Assembly (NCBI GenBank): GCA_037952775.1
Contig: JBANAY010000004.1
Location: forward strand, 12,028,001 to 12,092,000
DNA from: Clonostachys chloroleuca
Lineage: Eukaryota; Ascomycota; Sordariomycetes; Hypocreales; Bionectriaceae
Length of the DNA: 64,000 bases
Direction: 5' to 3'
This document shows, in pieces, positions 61,401 through 64,000 of the stretch. The translations under genes were made by a program, and so were the position numbers. Under the pieces are notes generated by a model. The model did not search any database. It saw only the letters and a list, made by a program, of their open reading frames with translations, and had not been told where the DNA came from. How positions within the stretch are numbered: position 1 is the first letter of the stretch; every line of letters starts with the position of its first letter.

Positions 61401-61581
61401 TTCGTCGGCGGCTAATGATTCATCCTGTACAGTACCTGAGCCTGAACAGCCTAACGACGGAGAGACGGCGTATACGGGGAACCAGCGCAAGTTACCATGG
61501 GATCACCCGTACTATTGGATTGCCCAACTCTTTGAAGAAGGCTGGACTCCACATCCCACATACAAACGAGAATATATATAG
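58418..61581 (+). CDS. Zn2Cys6 fungal transcription factor
   Basis: My model has nine exons: 58418-58533, 58582-58607, 58663-58694, 58811-59944, 59994-60533, 60599-60689, 60751-61067, 61124-61367 and 61433-61581; about 882 residues. Exons 4-9 are firm: every junction keeps phase and joins sensible sequence. The first three are a splice-signal model beginning MNAIFPGPMMDYTPFSPPQR and joining PKPYGE to DQQPPALKRRRNN; a start at 58802 is the alternative. The DNA-binding cluster CVRCRFQKQK is joined by an intron to CILDPTDPDGPC, IPC and a late sixth cysteine (HRTPC), the long-spaced variant common in fungal C6 factors. A long Pro/Ser-rich disordered region lies N-terminal to the cluster and an alpha-helical regulatory region C-terminal. 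Nuclear; targets unknown. Ends HPTYKREYI. Confidence 0.85.
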
Positions 61582-62059
61582 TCCTCATTTAGTGGTGCAA
61601 TTAATTTGTTAATGAACATTTGCCTTTAAGATGGCGATTTAGCTCCTTATCCTAGATTTTAGAAAGAAAAAGAGAAGCGACGGAGGCGCAAGAATGGGAA
61701 AATGTATTGGTAAATCGGCGAAACGAATCAATGAAGAGATGGCATATTATTTTGATCTAGAGCCACAAAGAACGCCCACCCACGTCCTCCCTTGCTAGGC
61801 CTAGATCGAGTGAGCTTGGGTGAGCTTCGATCCCAGTCTCATGAGCGATACAGAAGTACTTGAGGAACATTGTTTTCATCATTACCTACGACGTAATCCC
61901 AAGATGCAGCGGCATCATACTATTAGCTCGTACATTTTCCCCAAAACCAAGATTTTATCCTACCAAAGAAGCCAGCAGACACAATAAAAGGGAGGCTAGA
62001 TATTGCCCGTTATTAATAGCCGGCAGAGACCATACTGTCAACCCCAGCTCAGCCACGTG
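61582..62059. other. 3'-to-3' intergenic region
   Basis: 478 bases between the convergent regulator and small secreted protein genes; AT-rich at 61,590-61,760, with a short palindrome (CTAGGCCTAG) at about 61,795. Nothing else seen. Confidence 0.4.
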
Positions 62060-62653
62060 CTAAGCCCTCCGAGTGTAAGAATGGGAGCACGAAGGAGTAG
62101 TAGTCTCAGGGAGCGAATACCCAGGCTCCACGCTGAAAATCTCCGTGGTGGTGCTGGTGGAGGTTGTCGGCCTCGGGGTCTGGGACCAGGCATACGGGGA
62201 TGACGAGGGCGTCAGGTAGCGGGTCGAGTAGTCCTCGTACGACGAGGGTCTCTCCGTGGAGCTCACGGGCCAGCCAGCGGACGAGGTGTACATTGGGGGG
62301 AGGGAGTAGTCGGGGTTTTTGGAGGGGGGTCCCCGTGATGAGGAGCAGAGGGTGACGGTCACTTGGCTTTCGGTGGTGACGGTTCTGTGTAATTGCGTCG
62401 GGGTTTTGTCAGTCCTCTATCTCCTTGAGAAAATGTTTTATTTTTCGGGACGCTACAAGTTTCAAACATACGCATAGGGCTCCGTCGTCCCGGGGGCAGA
62501 GATGTCGACGCTCTTCGTGGGGAAGAGCCAGTCGAGGGTGACGGTGACGGAGATGGACGGCTTGCCAGGGGTTGGGTAATCACGGACGGGAATGAGGGCC
62601 GCCCTGTGCACTAGACTGAGCATGAAGAAGATAAAAAGGATTGGGAAAGCCAT
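62060..62653 (-). CDS. Small secreted Ser/Thr/Pro-rich protein
   Basis: Exons 62653-62472 and 62384-62060, 168 residues. The donor GTATGT and acceptor CAG keep phase (a GC|A alanine codon joins EPYA to TVTTESQVTVTLC). The first about 20 residues are a signal peptide (MAFPILFIFFMLSLVHRAAL). The mature part has a Pro/Val-rich start (DYPTPGKPSISVTVTLDWLF), a TVTT...VTVTLC stretch and a low-complexity tail rich in Ser, Thr, Pro and Tyr, likely O-glycosylated. Only two cysteines are visible, both in the second exon. There is no GPI-like hydrophobic end, so it is probably free or wall-associated. I do not recognise a family. It could be a wall protein, adhesin fragment or effector-like protein; that is inference from composition. 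Confidence 0.6.
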
Positions 62654-63705
62654 GGCTTCAAGGACGGGAACGGTATCTCAGTTGCCAGAAGTTTGGTCTC
62701 GTCTCTAACTGTCCGATGAAGCCAGTAATGATTGTCGGGAGACAGGAAGTAGAACGGATAGCCAGAGGGGACCCAAACTCGGATGAAGCCCAGGTCTACC
62801 GTTATTAATACCGCCTCCAAACTCGTACGGATGTGTGACTCTCGGGGCAATGGCGGGAAGTTCAAGCTTCTCTTTACGGTTGTGGGCTGTTCTCCGGGTG
62901 TCCGCCGCCCCTTGTAGGAGTATTCCGACACACGTGGTGCGCCTCTGTTGTGTCATGTTCGAGGGAATCAGAGGTCCAAGTTGTAGTGTTGTCTTTAGTT
63001 ACGGTCATTAGCTTCTTGGGCCACTAAGTAGAGAGTGGGTAGACGGAGCTCCCTTAACAAATTCGGGCAATATTCCTTAGCTTTGTTCTCATTGTGCAAC
63101 ATTGGGCTACTGCTTGCACCCAAGAAAAAGGAAGAGGAGCCAAGTTTCATATGATGCATTGAATGTTGTCATGAATAGGTGGAAGAGGTGCTACTATGTC
63201 CTCTTTAGTGTCACTCCAGACGGGCCGTTTGACGGGTAGTAGCCGTTTCGTGGGACCGCGGAGCCCCAGTATTGTCGGACAGCTCGGGGATGCCTATGGG
63301 AGGAGTAGGATCTCCGTAGAAGCAATCGGACATCAATTGGAAAGTGGATGTGAACACGATGTTGGGGCATACTTGATGGTTCACCCCGCAGAGAGGCTTA
63401 GTTGCTGATCTACTCTAGTATTGCGCCATCTCGTCTAAACGAGATGCTAAAACTCAAGTAAGAACCAATATCGGTGATTTAATTTAAGGAGCTCGTTGAT
63501 TCGTTTTGAAAGATAAACTGAAATCGTGCTAGCAGAGTGAAACGTCTAGATACATATGAAACCATTGTGCTTGCATAACTAAGGGAATGAAGCTCTATAA
63601 CAAACAATTCTTTCCATCTAATTACACCAGTACCTGTATACCACTTAGAATTCCATCTAAAACTTCCCTACATGATGGTTAGGGAACACCAGCTAGATTT
63701 CTCCG
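62654..63705. other. Intergenic region, 1.05 kb
   Basis: Promoter of the small secreted protein and 3' region of the gene cut by the window end. No gene seen; AT-rich from 63,450. Confidence 0.4.
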
Positions 63706-64000
63706 TCAAGCTGCATGTGCCCGAGAAGGGTAGCCAGAGCTGTATGGCACCGGGGGCACTGGGCGCAGAGGGCTGGTGTCCTCGTACATGTCGGGCAGCG
63801 AGATGAATTCGGCTTCATCTTTACCATGGCGGGGCTGGCGGAGCTCTACCACGGATACTCCCACTGAATAAATAGCAAGCAAACTATAATGACACACTGT
63901 TAGCATTACACACTCACATCGAGCACTCCGACGAGGGCAACTTGCATCAAACTTACCAGAGAAGAGCAGCTGCGCCCGAGACAGCCCAGCTTATGATGCA
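63706..64000 (-). CDS. 3' end of a membrane protein gene (continues beyond the window)
   Basis: Two exons are visible: 64000-63957 and 63883-63706. The 73-nt intron has a GTAAGT donor, a TGCTAAC branch site and a TAG acceptor. The joined reading frame gives the end of a hydrophobic helix (IISWAVSGAAALLC into LLAIYSVGVSVVELRQ) followed by a short cytosolic-looking tail with acidic and Pro-rich parts (EAEFISLPDMYEDTSPLRPV). The start lies outside. No family recognised. Confidence 0.6.

Noticed and set aside
1..64000. tRNA, rRNA, CRISPR or integrated prophage-like elements
   Set aside because: I scanned by eye for B-box-like GTTCGA words, regular spaced repeats and integrase or transposase motifs and found none; a covariance-model search would settle tRNAs.

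Overview
The window is nuclear DNA of a filamentous ascomycete (Pezizomycotina, perhaps Sordariomycetes; the class is a guess). The genes have several short introns, mostly 50-80 nt, with GTAAGT/GTATGT-type donors, CTAAC/CTGAC branch sites and AG acceptors. The families are typical of moulds: CFEM protein, RTA1-like and rhodopsin/Pth11-like membrane proteins, Zn2Cys6 factor, Dal5-type MFS permease, GPI-anchored phospholipase B and Pff1 vacuolar protease. There is no prokaryotic-style operon, CRISPR array, rRNA or recognisable tRNA. I rebuilt exon-intron structures by hand from splice signals, reading phase and family conservation.

Layout. 0-14 kb: 3' end of a multi-pass membrane protein, secreted 5'-nucleotidase, a small single-pass membrane protein, MFS permease, PlsC-type acyltransferase and mitochondrial-type NADH kinase. 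16-27 kb: phospholipase B, cytochrome P450, rhodopsin-like membrane protein and Gfo/Idh/MocA oxidoreductase. 27.6-36 kb: an apparently lower-GC accessory block with a 1,027-residue acidic Ser-rich membrane protein, a fungal multi-pass membrane protein and an RTA1-like protein. It is followed by about 6.4 kb (35.8-42.2 kb) with no gene I can support. 42-55 kb: CFEM GPI protein, lipid-droplet hydrolase, Pff1 protease, branchpoint-bridging protein BBP and a TauD-type dioxygenase. 58-64 kb: a Zn2Cys6 regulator with nine exons, a small secreted Ser/Thr/Pro-rich protein and the 3' end of another membrane protein.

How they fit together. Most neighbours look functionally unrelated and housekeeping-like. 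I see no secondary-metabolite cluster around the P450, since no backbone synthase is present. Several products act on lipids or at the cell surface: acyltransferase, phospholipase B, lipid-droplet hydrolase, RTA1-like protein, CFEM protein and 5'-nucleotidase.

The strongest cross-cutting observation is nine single-base reading-frame breaks in seven genes. Each lies at a homopolymer, usually C/G, and each is repaired by adding or removing one base of that run. Several hit conserved genes, including BBP, whose family is required for splicing. This points to homopolymer errors in the assembly rather than wholesale gene decay, so an automatic annotation would wrongly split or truncate these genes. 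A second observation is that the BBP gene's own long intron carries a cluster of the branch-site motif that its product binds.
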